Shown piece by piece: positions 34,611 through 43,899 of a DNA stretch of 64,000 bases. The first letter of the stretch is position 1. Each line of letters starts with the position of its first letter. Source of the stretch: Photobacterium jeanii (GTDB lineage: Bacteria > Pseudomonadota > Gammaproteobacteria > Enterobacterales > Vibrionaceae). The notes below the pieces were generated by a model. The model saw nothing but the letters and a program-made list of their open reading frames with translations. It did no database searches and was not told where the DNA came from. The translations under genes and the position numbers were made by a program. The stretch is taken from the NCBI RefSeq assembly GCF_001650345.1, contig NZ_LVHF01000025.1, positions 161,548 to 225,547 of the forward strand. The letters run 5' to 3'.

Positions 34611-36530
34611 ATGGGTAAAATCATTGGTATTGACTTGGGTACAACTAACTCTTGTGTAGCAGTACTTGATGGTGACAAACCACGTGTAATTGAGAACGCA
34701 GAAGGTGAGCGTACAACAGCATCTGTTATCGCTTACACTCAAGACGGTGAAACACTAGTAGGTCAACCTGCTAAGCGTCAGGCGGTAACAAACCCTGAGA
34801 ACACTCTATTTGCTATCAAGCGTCTAATTGGTCGTCGCTTTGAAGACGAAGAAGTACAGCGTGATATCGAAATCATGCCGTTCAAAATCGTTAAAGCTGA
34901 CAACGGTGATGCTTGGGTAGAAGCGAAAGGCCAAAAAATGGCTGCGCCACAAATCTCTGCAGAAGTTCTTAAGAAAATGAAGAAAACTGCTGAAGATTAC
35001 CTAGGTGAAGAAGTAACTGGCGCTGTTGTTACAGTTCCTGCTTACTTCAACGATGCACAACGTCAAGCAACTAAAGATGCTGGCCGTATCGCAGGTCTAG
35101 ACGTTAAGCGTATCATCAACGAACCAACAGCTGCTGCTCTAGCATACGGTCTAGACAAGCAAGGCGGTGACCGCACTATCGCTGTTTACGACCTTGGTGG
35201 TGGTACTTTCGATATTTCTATCATCGAAATCGACGAAGTTGAAGGCGAGAAAACGTTTGAAGTTCTAGCAACTAACGGTGACACACACCTTGGTGGTGAA
35301 GACTTCGATAACCGCATGATCAACTACCTAGTAGATGAATTCAATAAAGAGCAAGGCATCAACCTTAAGAACGATCCTCTTGCAATGCAGCGTGTTAAAG
35401 AAGCTGCTGAAAAAGCGAAAATCGAACTTTCTTCTGCACAGCAAACTGACGTAAACCTACCATACGTTACAGCTGACGCGACTGGTCCTAAGCACATGAA
35501 CATCAAAGTGACTCGTGCGAAACTAGAATCTCTAGTTGAAGACCTAGTACAACGTTCTCTTGAGCCACTAAAAGTTGCTCTAGCTGACGCAGACCTATCT
35601 GTAGGCGACATCACTGACGTAATCCTAGTAGGTGGTCAGACTCGTATGCCTATGGTACAAGCGAAAGTTGCTGAGTTCTTCGGTAAAGAAGCTCGTAAAG
35701 ACGTTAACCCTGATGAAGCAGTTGCAGTAGGTGCAGCGGTTCAAGGTGGTGTTCTAGCTGGTGACGTTAAAGACGTTCTACTACTAGACGTTACTCCTCT
35801 ATCTTTCGGTATCGAAACGATGGGCGGCGTGATGACTAAGCTAATCGAGAAAAACACAACTATCCCAACAAAAGCGGATCAAGTGTTCTCTACAGCTGAA
35901 GATAACCAAAGCGCGGTAACTATCCACGTTCTTCAAGGTGAGCGTAAGCAAGCACAATTCAACAAGTCTCTAGGTCAATTCAACCTAGAAGGCATCCAAG
36001 CTGCGCCACGTGGTATGCCACAAATCGAAGTTTCTTTCGACCTTGATGCCGACGGTATCCTGAACGTGTCTGCTAAAGACAAGCAAACAGGTAAAGAGCA
36101 GAAGATCACTATCCAAGCATCTGGCGGTCTTTCTGAGGAAGAAATCGAGAAGATGGTACAAGAAGCAGAAGCTAACAAAGAAGCGGACAAAAAGTTCGAA
36201 GAGCTAGTAACTGCACGTAACCAAGCTGACCAAATGATCCACGGCACTCGCAAGCAAATCGAAGAAGCTGGTGAAGCTCTTCCTGCTGATGAGAAAGAGA
36301 AAATCGAAGCTGCAATCAAAGAGCTTGAAGAAGTGAAAACTGGCGAAGATAAAGAAGCTATCGACGCTAAAGTTCAAGCGCTAATGCAAGCTGCTCAGAA
36401 GCTAATGGAAATCGCTCAGCAACAAGCTCAAGCACAACAAGCACAAGCTGGTGGCGCTGAGCAAGCTCAACCTCAAGACGACAACGTAGTTGACGCTGAG
36501 TTTGAAGAAGTTAAAGACGAAAAAAAATAA
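34611..36530 (+). CDS. dnaK: Chaperone DnaK (Hsp70)
   Basis: The 639-residue Hsp70 has all hallmarks: [13 protein letters not shown] at the N-terminus, [13 protein letters not shown] near 195, VGGQTRMP near 340, the [14 protein letters not shown] linker-to-substrate domain and a Gln/Ala-rich lid tail ending EEVKDEKK. Codon use is strongly biased (many CTA Leu and GAA/AAA codons), as expected of a highly expressed gene. dnaJ follows after 90 bp. Confidence 0.98.
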   Translation: MGKIIGIDLGTTNSCVAVLDGDKPRVIENAEGERTTASVIAYTQDGETLVGQPAKRQAVTNPENTLFAIKRLIGRRFEDEEVQRDIEIMPFKIVKADNGDAWVEAKGQKMAAPQISAEVLKKMKKTAEDYLGEEVTGAVVTVPAYFNDAQRQATKDAGRIAGLDVKRIINEPTAAALAYGLDKQGGDRTIAVYDLGGGTFDISIIEIDEVEGEKTFEVLATNGDTHLGGEDFDNRMINYLVDEFNKEQGINLKNDPLAMQRVKEAAEKAKIELSSAQQTDVNLPYVTADATGPKHMNIKVTRAKLESLVEDLVQRSLEPLKVALADADLSVGDITDVILVGGQTRMPMVQAKVAEFFGKEARKDVNPDEAVAVGAAVQGGVLAGDVKDVLLLDVTPLSFGIETMGGVMTKLIEKNTTIPTKADQVFSTAEDNQSAVTIHVLQGERKQAQFNKSLGQFNLEGIQAAPRGMPQIEVSFDLDADGILNVSAKDKQTGKEQKITIQASGGLSEEEIEKMVQEAEANKEADKKFEELVTARNQADQMIHGTRKQIEEAGEALPADEKEKIEAAIKELEEVKTGEDKEAIDAKVQALMQAAQKLMEIAQQQAQAQQAQAGGAEQAQPQDDNVVDAEFEEVKDEKK

Positions 36531-36620
36531 GATAGTTAATTCATAATCTTATTTTAGTACGGGCGTTTGGGGATCACTCTTACGCCCGTAGCTGTATTAA
36601 AAGGCGGGTGACTTTTAAAT

Positions 36621-37760
36621 ATGTCAAAACGTGATTTTTACGAAGTTCTGGGCGTTGGTCGTGATGCTACAGAACGCGAAATTAAAAAGGCGTATAAGCG
36701 TCTTGCAATGAAATATCACCCTGACCGTAATCAGGGCGATGCAAATGCTGCTGAGCAATTTAAAGAAGTTAAAACGGCATACGAAGTTTTAACTGATCCT
36801 CAGAAGAAAGCAGCATACGATCAATACGGCCATGCAGCCTTTGAACAAGGTGGCATGGGTGGCGGCGGCGGCTTTGGTGGCGGCGCTGATTTTGGTGACA
36901 TCTTCGGTGATGTGTTTGGCGATATCTTTGGTGGTGGCGGTCGTCGTCAGCAGCAACGTCAACAACGCGGTGCCGATCTTCGTTACAACATGGAACTGAC
37001 GCTTGAAGAAGCGGTTCGTGGTTGTAGCAAAGAGATCCGTGTTCCTACGCTTGTGGCATGTGATACGTGTGACGGTAGTGGTGCGAAGAAAGGTTCTTCA
37101 GCTACTACTTGTGGTACTTGTCATGGTCAAGGCCAAGTACAGATGCGCCAAGGCTTCTTTGCGGTTCAGCAAACCTGTCCGCACTGTAATGGTCGCGGTA
37201 AGATCATCAAAGACCCTTGTGGTACTTGTCATGGTCACGGTCGTAAAGAAGAAACCAAGACACTGTCTGTGAAGATCCCGGCAGGCGTTGATACGGGTGA
37301 CCGTATTCGTCTATCAGGTGAAGGTGAAGCTGGCGAGTTTGGTGCACCAGCAGGTGATTTGTACGTACAAGTACACGTAGCCGAGCACCACATCTTCGAG
37401 CGTGACGGTAACAATCTTTACTGCGAAGTACCTGTAAGCTTCACTATGGCTGCCCTTGGCGGTGAAGTAGAAGTACCGACTCTAGATGGTCGCGTAAACT
37501 TGAAAGTACCTTCAGAAACACAAACGGGCCGTATGTTCCGTATGCGTGGTAAAGGTGTGAAATCAGTACGTGGCGGCGCAACGGGTGACTTGATTTGTAA
37601 GCTAGTGGTTGAAACCCCTGTAAGCCTAAGCTCACGCCAAAAAGAGCTACTTCAAGAACTTGAAGACAGCTTTGGCGGTAAAGCAGCAAGCAAGCACAAG
37701 CCAAAATCAGAAGGTTTCTTCAACGGTGTGAAGAAGTTCTTCGATGATCTAACAGGCTAA
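36621..37760 (+). CDS. dnaJ: Chaperone DnaJ (Hsp40)
   Basis: The 379-residue cochaperone stimulates DnaK ATPase. J domain with HPD (YHPDRN, residues 33-35), a Gly/Phe-rich linker (75-110), and four CxxCxGxG zinc motifs ([32 protein letters not shown]) between about 145 and 215, then the substrate-binding C-terminal domains. Transcribed after dnaK and ended by a strong hairpin. Confidence 0.98.
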   Translation: MSKRDFYEVLGVGRDATEREIKKAYKRLAMKYHPDRNQGDANAAEQFKEVKTAYEVLTDPQKKAAYDQYGHAAFEQGGMGGGGGFGGGADFGDIFGDVFGDIFGGGGRRQQQRQQRGADLRYNMELTLEEAVRGCSKEIRVPTLVACDTCDGSGAKKGSSATTCGTCHGQGQVQMRQGFFAVQQTCPHCNGRGKIIKDPCGTCHGHGRKEETKTLSVKIPAGVDTGDRIRLSGEGEAGEFGAPAGDLYVQVHVAEHHIFERDGNNLYCEVPVSFTMAALGGEVEVPTLDGRVNLKVPSETQTGRMFRMRGKGVKSVRGGATGDLICKLVVETPVSLSSRQKELLQELEDSFGGKAASKHKPKSEGFFNGVKKFFDDLTG

Positions 37761-37797
37761 GGGTTATTTCGTAACTAAGCCAAGTTAGTTGAAAATT

Positions 37798-37833
37798 CAA
37801 AGCCGCGGTGTGATGAGCACCGCGGCTTTTTTG
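37798..37833 (+). terminator. Terminator of dnaJ
   Basis: AAAGCCGCGGTG...CACCGCGGCTTTTTT: 12-bp GC-rich stem with T-tract, 38 bp after the stop. With A-rich left side it may also end the convergent pilE transcript. Confidence 0.9.
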
Positions 37834-37892
37834 TGTTTGTCGACTGGAAGAGAAGGAGGGATATAAATGACTATTTTTATCTGACGTGTGTA

Positions 37893-38303
37893 TTACCAAC
37901 AATTACTGCTTCCACTGGCACTACCCATGCCTGCTGCATTTAAAGATAGCGTGCCACAGGTATCTTTGTCTTGCCCTGATTTCTTTTGAGGAATAGCACT
38001 AACAATATATACATTCTGGCCTGAGCCTGTTTTATCTACTGAAAGCTGATAACGATTAGGATCTGATTCGCAAAAAGCACAGGTGCCATTTTTTACTATG
38101 CTTTTATTGTAATTTCCCGAGTTATTATATTCTTCCTCAAGTGTTAATTGGATCTTCATCATATCGGCCATGGCTTGGTTGCGATGAGACTTGAGTATAT
38201 GGTCAGTATAAGAAGGGTAGGCAATTGCAGCTATAATTCCGATAACGGCAACAACGATCAATAACTCGATCATGGTCACACCACGTTGTTTGTTCATTTT
38301 CAT
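37893..38303 (-). CDS. pilE: Type IV pilin (PilE-like)
   Basis: Prepilin with a short basic leader MKMNKQRG and mature start VTMIELLIVVAVIGIIAAIAYPSY, including Glu5, so it should be cut and N-methylated by PilD. About 136 residues, with a Cys pair near the middle (CAFC) and Cys near the C-terminus (SNCW) for a disulfide-bonded loop. I use ATG 38303; ATG 38297 and TTG 38312 are alternatives. It is read away from the minor pilin genes, sharing the 38304-38468 promoter interval. It lies after dnaJ as VC0857 does in V. cholerae. Confidence 0.88.
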   Translation of the reverse strand: MKMNKQRGVTMIELLIVVAVIGIIAAIAYPSYTDHILKSHRNQAMADMMKIQLTLEEEYNNSGNYNKSIVKNGTCAFCESDPNRYQLSVDKTGSGQNVYIVSAIPQKKSGQDKDTCGTLSLNAAGMGSASGSSNCW

Positions 38304-38468
38304 TATTCTCAATTAAAGTTGGATGTGTCTCTAAATTAGCTTTCAATAAAATCTTTACTATTTTGCAATAGTGATAGCATAGCAATCAATGACAGCAATT
38401 AAATTTAAAATTTCCAATTATAGGAATGCGTTATGGATCGCGAATTAATGTTTATCTTGAGGTGAGCT

Positions 38469-38993
38469 ATGCAAAATCACAAGCGTAATGTCGGGTTTAC
38501 ATTAATTGAATTGGTTACTGTGACTGCGGTTGTAATTATATTAATTGCTGCGGCAGCACCGTCATTTGCGAGCTTGATTGAAAAAGAAAAGCTGAAAAGA
38601 TTAGCTGTGGAAATTGAGTGGTTGCTTGTTTTATCTAAATCAGAATCAGTTATGCGCGGTAATGATGTTATTGTGAATATTGAATCTGTTCCATCAAGTT
38701 TAGGTAATAATAAAACGTGGTCAATAACTGCAAAAGATAAAGTAACCAACCATATTGTGGCTGAAGTTAATGGACAAGATTTTAGTGGCGTTAATGTGTC
38801 GCAAACCTTCACCAAAACAAAAATAGATTTTGATTCACTTACTGGTAGGCCAAATATAAATGGTAGCTTTGTTTTCAATTCAAAGAGCAATAAAAACAAT
38901 ATTAAAGTGACAATTAGTAATATGACAGGTCGAATTTATACATGTTCAGAGCTTGGGGATTATGGTTATGGCAAATGCCCTAACAAAGCATAA
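38469..38993 (+). CDS. fimT: GspH/FimT-family minor pilin
   Basis: A 174-residue pseudopilin: leader MQNHKRNVG, then FTLIELVTVTAVVIILIAAAAPSF with Glu5. The C-terminal beta domain (GspH-like) has no catalytic motif. Minor pilins prime type IV pilus assembly and, in vibrios, assist DNA uptake or adhesion. It is first of four overlapping genes (fimT-pilW-pilX-pilV). TGAGGTGAGC lies just upstream of the ATG. Confidence 0.88.
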   Translation: MQNHKRNVGFTLIELVTVTAVVIILIAAAAPSFASLIEKEKLKRLAVEIEWLLVLSKSESVMRGNDVIVNIESVPSSLGNNKTWSITAKDKVTNHIVAEVNGQDFSGVNVSQTFTKTKIDFDSLTGRPNINGSFVFNSKSNKNNIKVTISNMTGRIYTCSELGDYGYGKCPNKA

Positions 38994-39573
38994 GGGGTTT
39001 TCTTTAGTTGAGTTGATGGTTGCATCATCAATTAGTTTGATGGCACTCGCTGTCGTCTCTTCGGTTTTCCTCTCTGGCTATAGACTTAACTCACAACGCT
39101 CTCTCCAGTTAATGATGGCGCAAGACTTAAATGACGCCTTAAAAATGATGAAAGAAGATATTGTAAGGGCTGGTTACAATGAAGGAAAAGGCTCAAGCTT
39201 CGTGATCAGCGGTGCCGCTTCTTCTATGGTTGTACATCTAGAGCCACCGCCACCCGCTGTCGCTAACTGTATCTCATATGGTTATTCAGACGGGACACAT
39301 AGCTACTATCGCTCTTACTATAAAAGTAATAATCGCCTAAATGTCTATACGACACAAAGTGCGAATGTAAGCGTATCTGATTTGTGTAAGAGTGGTCATT
39401 CAATTTTCGATTATGAAAAAATTGATGTTGATAAATTTGATGTGAATACGAATGTTATTAGCAAGGCAGGAGTTACCAGTAATTTAATAACTATAAATAT
39501 AGGTATATCTAGTAAAGATAATACCTTTACTGATAATAAATCAATTAATGTTCAAACAAGAAATTGGGGTTAA
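38968..39573 (+). CDS. pilW: PilW-family minor pilin
   Basis: Leader MANALTKHKG then FSLVELMVASSISLMALAVVSSVFLSGY, with Glu5. I use the ATG at 38968, which overlaps the end of fimT by 26 bp; the frame is open to 38953. 201 residues, with LNDALKMMKEDIVRAGYNEG typical of PilW. A priming-complex subunit of the type IV pilus. Confidence 0.88.
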   Translation: MANALTKHKGFSLVELMVASSISLMALAVVSSVFLSGYRLNSQRSLQLMMAQDLNDALKMMKEDIVRAGYNEGKGSSFVISGAASSMVVHLEPPPPAVANCISYGYSDGTHSYYRSYYKSNNRLNVYTTQSANVSVSDLCKSGHSIFDYEKIDVDKFDVNTNVISKAGVTSNLITINIGISSKDNTFTDNKSINVQTRNWG

Positions 39574-39575
39574 TA

Positions 39576-40877
39576 ATGAAACAACGAGGTGCAATAACTT
39601 TGCTAGTGACAACAATGGTTGCTGTTGCATCATTATTATTCTCATTGGCTTCTTATAAAAATGTATTCTATCAAATTAAGCGTACGCAAAATGAGGTTTT
39701 GACATCACAAGCTCATTGGAAAGCCGAAGGTGGCCTAGAGTGTGGCTACACAACCATGAAAAACTCATCTAACCCTGAAAATGCAGATCTGCCAGTTTTT
39801 TTTCCTGCGGGATGTGATTCTGAGCTTGGGATAGATTTAAAAGCAACTAAAGAGCCGACAACAAGTAATATTATTTTGTCATCTTCATTTTCTGATAGAG
39901 CAAAAAAAATTATTGAAAGAACTGTGATTGTAAAATCGAATAATAACTCGTCTGGTGTGCTTCAGACTGGATCTAATATGTACACTCACTCTTCAATTGA
40001 GATAAAAAAACCCGATCCGGGAAAAGAGCAGTCGGTAGGTTGGGAATGTATTGCAGTTAAATATCGGGGCGTATTTTCACCGACAGGTTCAATTATCAAT
40101 AAAGGTTTATCTCATATTAATAATGACTCATTTGATCGCAAAGGAAAGGATTGCTTATCAACGCACATGACAAATAGTGGTGGCGGTCAAAATCTTTTAA
40201 AGGATATAGTCAAAGATGAAAATATGAGCCCGTTCAAAGATTTCTTTGGTGTTAGTGATGCTGAACATAATAAGGCTCGTGATGATAAGTTCGATATTAT
40301 TCTGACTGATACCAGTACTGGTGGCAAAGGAGAAAATCCATACAACGGTTTTGCTGGATGTGGACCAAAAATAGTGGAAGCAATGCAAAAAGGGCATGAT
40401 GCGGTATGGGTGGAAGGTCATTGTGATATCAACGCCGCTGACTTTCAGAAGATAGTGACATTATCTCAAAAATTAGATGGAGCAATGTTGCTTGTTCATG
40501 ATGGGCTATTTTCCATTTACCCAAACAGCAATGCCAATGCAGATAATAAGTTTCAAGGAATTATTTTTCATTACAATGTTGATTACAAAGTTAATTTTGC
40601 CGATTGGAATAAGAGCCAAGCTTATTCTCAGTTAAGTCATATTCCCTCTGTGTTTGGCGATAATGTTAAAGAGGCGAGTTACTTCCAGCGTGGTTCGCTC
40701 TGGGTTAGTGGTGGTCTTATTTTGGATGCTAAGCATCAGGAGAGTGGAAAGAATAAAGCGCAAAATGCTTTGTTAGATACATCGTCGGTTATTACCTATA
40801 ACGGTAAACACTTTAAGAAATTCGGTGGTGGCGGTACTGAAATCAAATGGCTAGAGGGCTCGTGGAATGATTTCTAA
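39576..40877 (+). CDS. pilX: PilX-like minor pilin, long form
   Basis: Short leader MKQRG followed by AITLLVTTMVAVASLLFSLASY. There is no Glu at position 5, as in PilX and GspK subunits that cap the tip. The protein is about 433 residues, roughly twice the usual PilX; the added region (about 130-433) has several Cys (CGYTT, CDSELG, GWECI, GKDC, GCGP, HCDIN) and no domain I can name. Start ATG 39576 lies 2 bp after the pilW stop, and the end overlaps pilV by 11 bp. Confidence 0.8.
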   Translation: MKQRGAITLLVTTMVAVASLLFSLASYKNVFYQIKRTQNEVLTSQAHWKAEGGLECGYTTMKNSSNPENADLPVFFPAGCDSELGIDLKATKEPTTSNIILSSSFSDRAKKIIERTVIVKSNNNSSGVLQTGSNMYTHSSIEIKKPDPGKEQSVGWECIAVKYRGVFSPTGSIINKGLSHINNDSFDRKGKDCLSTHMTNSGGGQNLLKDIVKDENMSPFKDFFGVSDAEHNKARDDKFDIILTDTSTGGKGENPYNGFAGCGPKIVEAMQKGHDAVWVEGHCDINAADFQKIVTLSQKLDGAMLLVHDGLFSIYPNSNANADNKFQGIIFHYNVDYKVNFADWNKSQAYSQLSHIPSVFGDNVKEASYFQRGSLWVSGGLILDAKHQESGKNKAQNALLDTSSVITYNGKHFKKFGGGGTEIKWLEGSWNDF

Positions 40878-41277
40878 GCAGCGAGGCGTGGGCTTGATTG
40901 AAGTATTGATGTCATTGCTGGTGATGTCGGTAGCCGTACTCGGTTTGATTAAGATGCAAGCCTATATGGAGGTAAGATCTGAAAATGCTCTGCATACCTT
41001 AGATGCCCTTCATTTTGCGGAAGAGAAAATGGAACTCTTCCGTACCCGAGCACAAAGTGCTGCTGGCGGTACTATTGCTTATGACTCCATTACGAATGGT
41101 CAAGATGAGGTTAAGCTTGGGAGTAAAACCGCCACTCGCACTGTGACGGTAAAAGACAATATACCTGCAGTAGGCATGAAGAAAGTCGAGGTTAAAGTTG
41201 CTTGGAAAGATCGTCGCCAAGCAACACAGGCTGTTAAGTTAGAAACCATTATTTCTCAGTACAGTGAGTTTGACTAA
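40867..41277 (+). CDS. pilV: PilV-family minor pilin
   Basis: Leader MISKQRG then VGLIEVLMSLLVMSVAVLGLIKMQ, with Glu5. 136 residues, the last of the minor pilin operon, starting inside the end of pilX. PilV-type subunits belong to the pilus priming complex. No clear T-tract terminator follows; several hairpins do. Confidence 0.87.
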   Translation: MISKQRGVGLIEVLMSLLVMSVAVLGLIKMQAYMEVRSENALHTLDALHFAEEKMELFRTRAQSAAGGTIAYDSITNGQDEVKLGSKTATRTVTVKDNIPAVGMKKVEVKVAWKDRRQATQAVKLETIISQYSEFD

Positions 41278-41612
41278 CTGGTATCTAGCTAATGCTTCAT
41301 CTTATGAAGCGCCTACAAAAAAGCTTTTGGGTTCCTGTGCTCCAAAAGCTGTACAGGCTGATCATGTTAATAATATCAAGTGTTTAGCTTTGTGTTGTGG
41401 TGTTACTTTTGCTGCCTGAAAATACGTTCAGCTTTTTGCTGGTTTTCGCTTTGTAAGCTGAACGCTATTGTTTCTCTGGTAAAAAGAGAAACGGCGTTAG
41501 CACCTAATCATGGTCTTTTGCTGGCTTGTATACCCTCTTGTACGTTTTCTTTACTCACAGCTTCCTTGTATGATTAGCGCTAACGTTCTGATTAGCAAAG
41601 CGAAGCCCTGCC
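41278..41612. other. Hairpin-rich non-coding interval before the SorC gene
   Basis: Four stem-loops lie within 205 bp: 41294-41310 (7-bp stem, 3-nt loop), 41322-41350 (9-bp stem; on the minus strand followed by a T run), 41425-41464 (10-bp stem CGTTCAGCTT/AAGCTGAACG) and 41461-41498 (GTTTCTC/GAGAAAC plus AACGC/GCGTT). The last two share bases 41461-41464 and cannot both form fully. No gene found. It may contain a small RNA, a pilV 3' end or the SorC-gene leader. Confidence 0.55.
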
Positions 41613-42593
41613 ATGACTACCACGCCTGTTGAACCGACTCATGTTGATAGCGATCTACTGACTGAGATTGCGATTGCTTATTACCAAGATGGTGCAACCC
41701 AAGAAGAGATCTCAAAAAAGTTTGGTATGTCTCGTGCCAAAGTCGGTCGTTTATTGCGTCGTGCTCGTGATGAAGGGGTGGTGGAAATTACCGTTAAATA
41801 TCACCCGGTCTTTAGTGAAAAACTAGAGCAGCAGTTAGTTGAACGCTTTGGCTTAAAACGCGCTTTAATCGCGCTTGATCAGCCAGACGATGAAAGTCAG
41901 CGCCAACAAGTTGCTAGCTTAGTATCGAGTTACCTAGCTTCCATCTTAACGGATGACATGGTGGTGACTGTTGGTCAGGGGCGTAATATTGCCACGATTG
42001 CTAATCATGTTGGTGTGGTGCCGCACCGTAAGTGTCGTTTTGTGTGTGGTATTGGCGGTACTCACCGTTCGGGTAATGCGATCAACGCTGACCACATTTG
42101 CCGTCAGTTGGCGAAGAAATACGATGGCATCAGTGAAACCCTGTATGCCCCAGCCTATGTTGAAGACATCACGGTTAAAGAAGCCTTTATGAAAAACGGC
42201 ACGGTTAAAGAAACCCTTGATCGTGCCCGTCGTGCTGATGTGGCTTTGGTGGGGGTCGGTGATATGAACGAGAATAGCCACATGGTGAAGTTGGGCTGGT
42301 TTACCCCACAAGAAATCGTCGAAGCGCGAATTCGTAAAGGCGTGGTTGGTGATATTGCTGGTTATGACTTTTTTGATAGCCAAGGTAACAAAGCTGACAC
42401 CATGATGAGCGATCGCGTGATCGGCCTCAGTATGGAGGAGTTACGTCATATTCCTATTGTGGTGGTGACGGCTGCTGAGAACAGTAAAGCGTTAGCCCTT
42501 TTAGGGGCGCTGCGTTCTGGCGTGGTTGATGTGTTGGCAACGAGTGTGAGTAACGCGCTGACCATTTTGAACCTCGACCAACAAATGAAGTAA
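41613..42593 (+). CDS. SorC/DeoR-type sugar-binding transcriptional regulator
   Basis: A 326-residue regulator: N-terminal helix-turn-helix (ATQEEISKKFGMSRAKVGRLLRRARDEG, about residues 30-57) and a SorC-type effector domain with VTVGQGRNIATIA, YAPAYVED and VALVGVGDM. Such proteins sense a phosphorylated sugar and control a nearby carbohydrate operon, but no sugar genes lie adjacent, so the target is elsewhere or is itself. Repeated GATTAGC words just before the start (41572-41577 and 41590-41595) could be operator half sites. Ends at a terminator at 42621. Confidence 0.88.
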   Translation: MTTTPVEPTHVDSDLLTEIAIAYYQDGATQEEISKKFGMSRAKVGRLLRRARDEGVVEITVKYHPVFSEKLEQQLVERFGLKRALIALDQPDDESQRQQVASLVSSYLASILTDDMVVTVGQGRNIATIANHVGVVPHRKCRFVCGIGGTHRSGNAINADHICRQLAKKYDGISETLYAPAYVEDITVKEAFMKNGTVKETLDRARRADVALVGVGDMNENSHMVKLGWFTPQEIVEARIRKGVVGDIAGYDFFDSQGNKADTMMSDRVIGLSMEELRHIPIVVVTAAENSKALALLGALRSGVVDVLATSVSNALTILNLDQQMK

Positions 42594-42620
42594 CCCAATT
42601 TTCTTGCGTTGATATTTTTG

Positions 42621-42643
42621 AAGCTGCCTCGTGCAGCTTTTTT
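42621..42643 (+). terminator. Terminator of the SorC-family gene
   Basis: AAGCTGC-CTCGT-GCAGCTT followed by TTTT, 27 bp after the stop. Confidence 0.85.
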
Positions 42644-42709
42644 CTTCTCACTTTTTTGTGACTGCTATCATTAAAACTACCCACTTGGCTTAGCTAAGGA
42701 GAGCCGTCA

Positions 42710-43558
42710 GTGAAGTTTGTTAGCGTCTTTATCTTTTCGTTATTAGTCTCAAGCCTACCTGCCATAGCAAGCCCGTGGGAGAAAGTCACAGCACCCAGTA
42801 AAGGGGAGTCTGAAGCTATCGGTACTTATAGCAATGGCTGTATGGCTGGCGGCTCGGCGTTGCCTTTGCAAGGTGAAGGGTATCAGGTGATCCGCTCGCA
42901 CCGTGGGCGGTATTATGGTCATCAAGAGATGATCATTTTTCTCGAACAGCTATCAAGTCAAGTCAAACAGCTAGAGTTGGGTAATTTGTTGGTGGGTGAT
43001 ATAGCGATGCCACGAGGCGGACGTTTTTCCTCTGGGCATGCCAGCCACCAAACGGGGCTCGATGCCGATATCTGGCTCAAGATGACAGATAAACCGCTTG
43101 ATAAAGATGCTTTGGTTGAAGCGCAGCCATTGCCTATGGTGCATATCAAAGATTACAAAATTAACAAAGAAAACTGGAGTGATAAACAAGCGCTGTTGGT
43201 CCAACTGGCAGCGGTGGACGAACGGGTGGCGCGGATTTTTGTTCATCCGGTGATCAAAGAGCAATTATGTCAGCGAGAATGGAAAGACCGTGATTGGTTA
43301 CGAAAGGTAAGGCCGTGGTGGGGGCATTATTATCACTTCCATGTTCGTTTGCATTGCCCTGAAGGGAGCAGTGAGTGTCAGCCACAGAAAGCGCCGCCCG
43401 CCGGTGATGGGTGTGGTGCCGAACTTGCCTCTTGGAAGCCAAAGCCTAAGTCCGAAAGCGAGAAGTCGGGAAATGCGAAGAAAACCGCTGCAGTGAAGAA
43501 GAAAAAGCCGAAGAAGATCCCGCCAGCACAGTGCATTGCCTTATTAACTCAAGGTTAG
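42710..43558 (+). CDS. mepA: Penicillin-insensitive murein endopeptidase MepA
   Basis: Periplasmic zinc endopeptidase (M74) that cuts D-Ala-mDAP cross-links. Signal peptide 1-20 ends AIA before SPWEK. Metal and catalytic residues are visible in SSGHASHQTGLDADIW (about 105-120) and WGHYYHFHVRLHC (about 205-217). GTG start at 42710 with AAGGAG 9 nt upstream. A Lys-rich segment near 255-270 precedes the end. Confidence 0.94.
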   Translation: MKFVSVFIFSLLVSSLPAIASPWEKVTAPSKGESEAIGTYSNGCMAGGSALPLQGEGYQVIRSHRGRYYGHQEMIIFLEQLSSQVKQLELGNLLVGDIAMPRGGRFSSGHASHQTGLDADIWLKMTDKPLDKDALVEAQPLPMVHIKDYKINKENWSDKQALLVQLAAVDERVARIFVHPVIKEQLCQREWKDRDWLRKVRPWWGHYYHFHVRLHCPEGSSECQPQKAPPAGDGCGAELASWKPKPKSESEKSGNAKKTAAVKKKKPKKIPPAQCIALLTQG

Positions 43559-43581
43559 GGCAAGGTGGAAATAGCCAGATA

Positions 43582-43613
43582 AAAGAAAAGCGCCAATCGG
43601 CGCTTTTCTTTTT
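43582..43613. terminator. Bidirectional terminator between mepA and yfhL
   Basis: AAAAGCGCC-AATC-GGCGCTTTT with A-rich left and T-rich right flanks, between convergent genes. Confidence 0.88.
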
Positions 43614-43638
43614 AATGTTTAGCAAGCTTGCAGGCAAG

Positions 43639-43893
43639 TTATGCTAACCCTTGTAGGGTTACAAACTTCTCTAGCAGCTCATCATCCGTTTCCACATGAT
43701 TAGGATCGGTGATGATGCAGTTGGTGATTGGGCACACTGACTGACAAGTCGGCTTGTCGTAGTGACCTTTACACTCGGTGCAGCGATCAGGATCGATCTC
43801 GTAGATCGAGTCACCCATGACGATAGCTTCGTTAGGGCACTCAGGATCACACATGTCGCAGTTGATGCACTTTTGGGTGATTAATAACGCCAT
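43639..43893 (-). CDS. yfhL: YfhL-type 2[4Fe-4S] ferredoxin
   Basis: An 84-residue ferredoxin with CINCDMCDPECPNEA (first cluster) and CTECKGHYDKPTCQSVCPITN (second, with the inserted C-x8-C spacing typical of the YfhL/Alvin group). It starts 6 nt after the trhP stop, so it is probably co-transcribed and may supply electrons to a partner enzyme such as TrhP. Confidence 0.92.
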   Translation of the reverse strand: MALLITQKCINCDMCDPECPNEAIVMGDSIYEIDPDRCTECKGHYDKPTCQSVCPITNCIITDPNHVETDDELLEKFVTLQGLA

Positions 43894-43899
43894 AACAGC

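Noticed and set aside
41380..41577. 65-codon ORF before the SorC gene
   Set aside because: It runs through the hairpin cluster and has no ribosome-binding site or recognisable domain.
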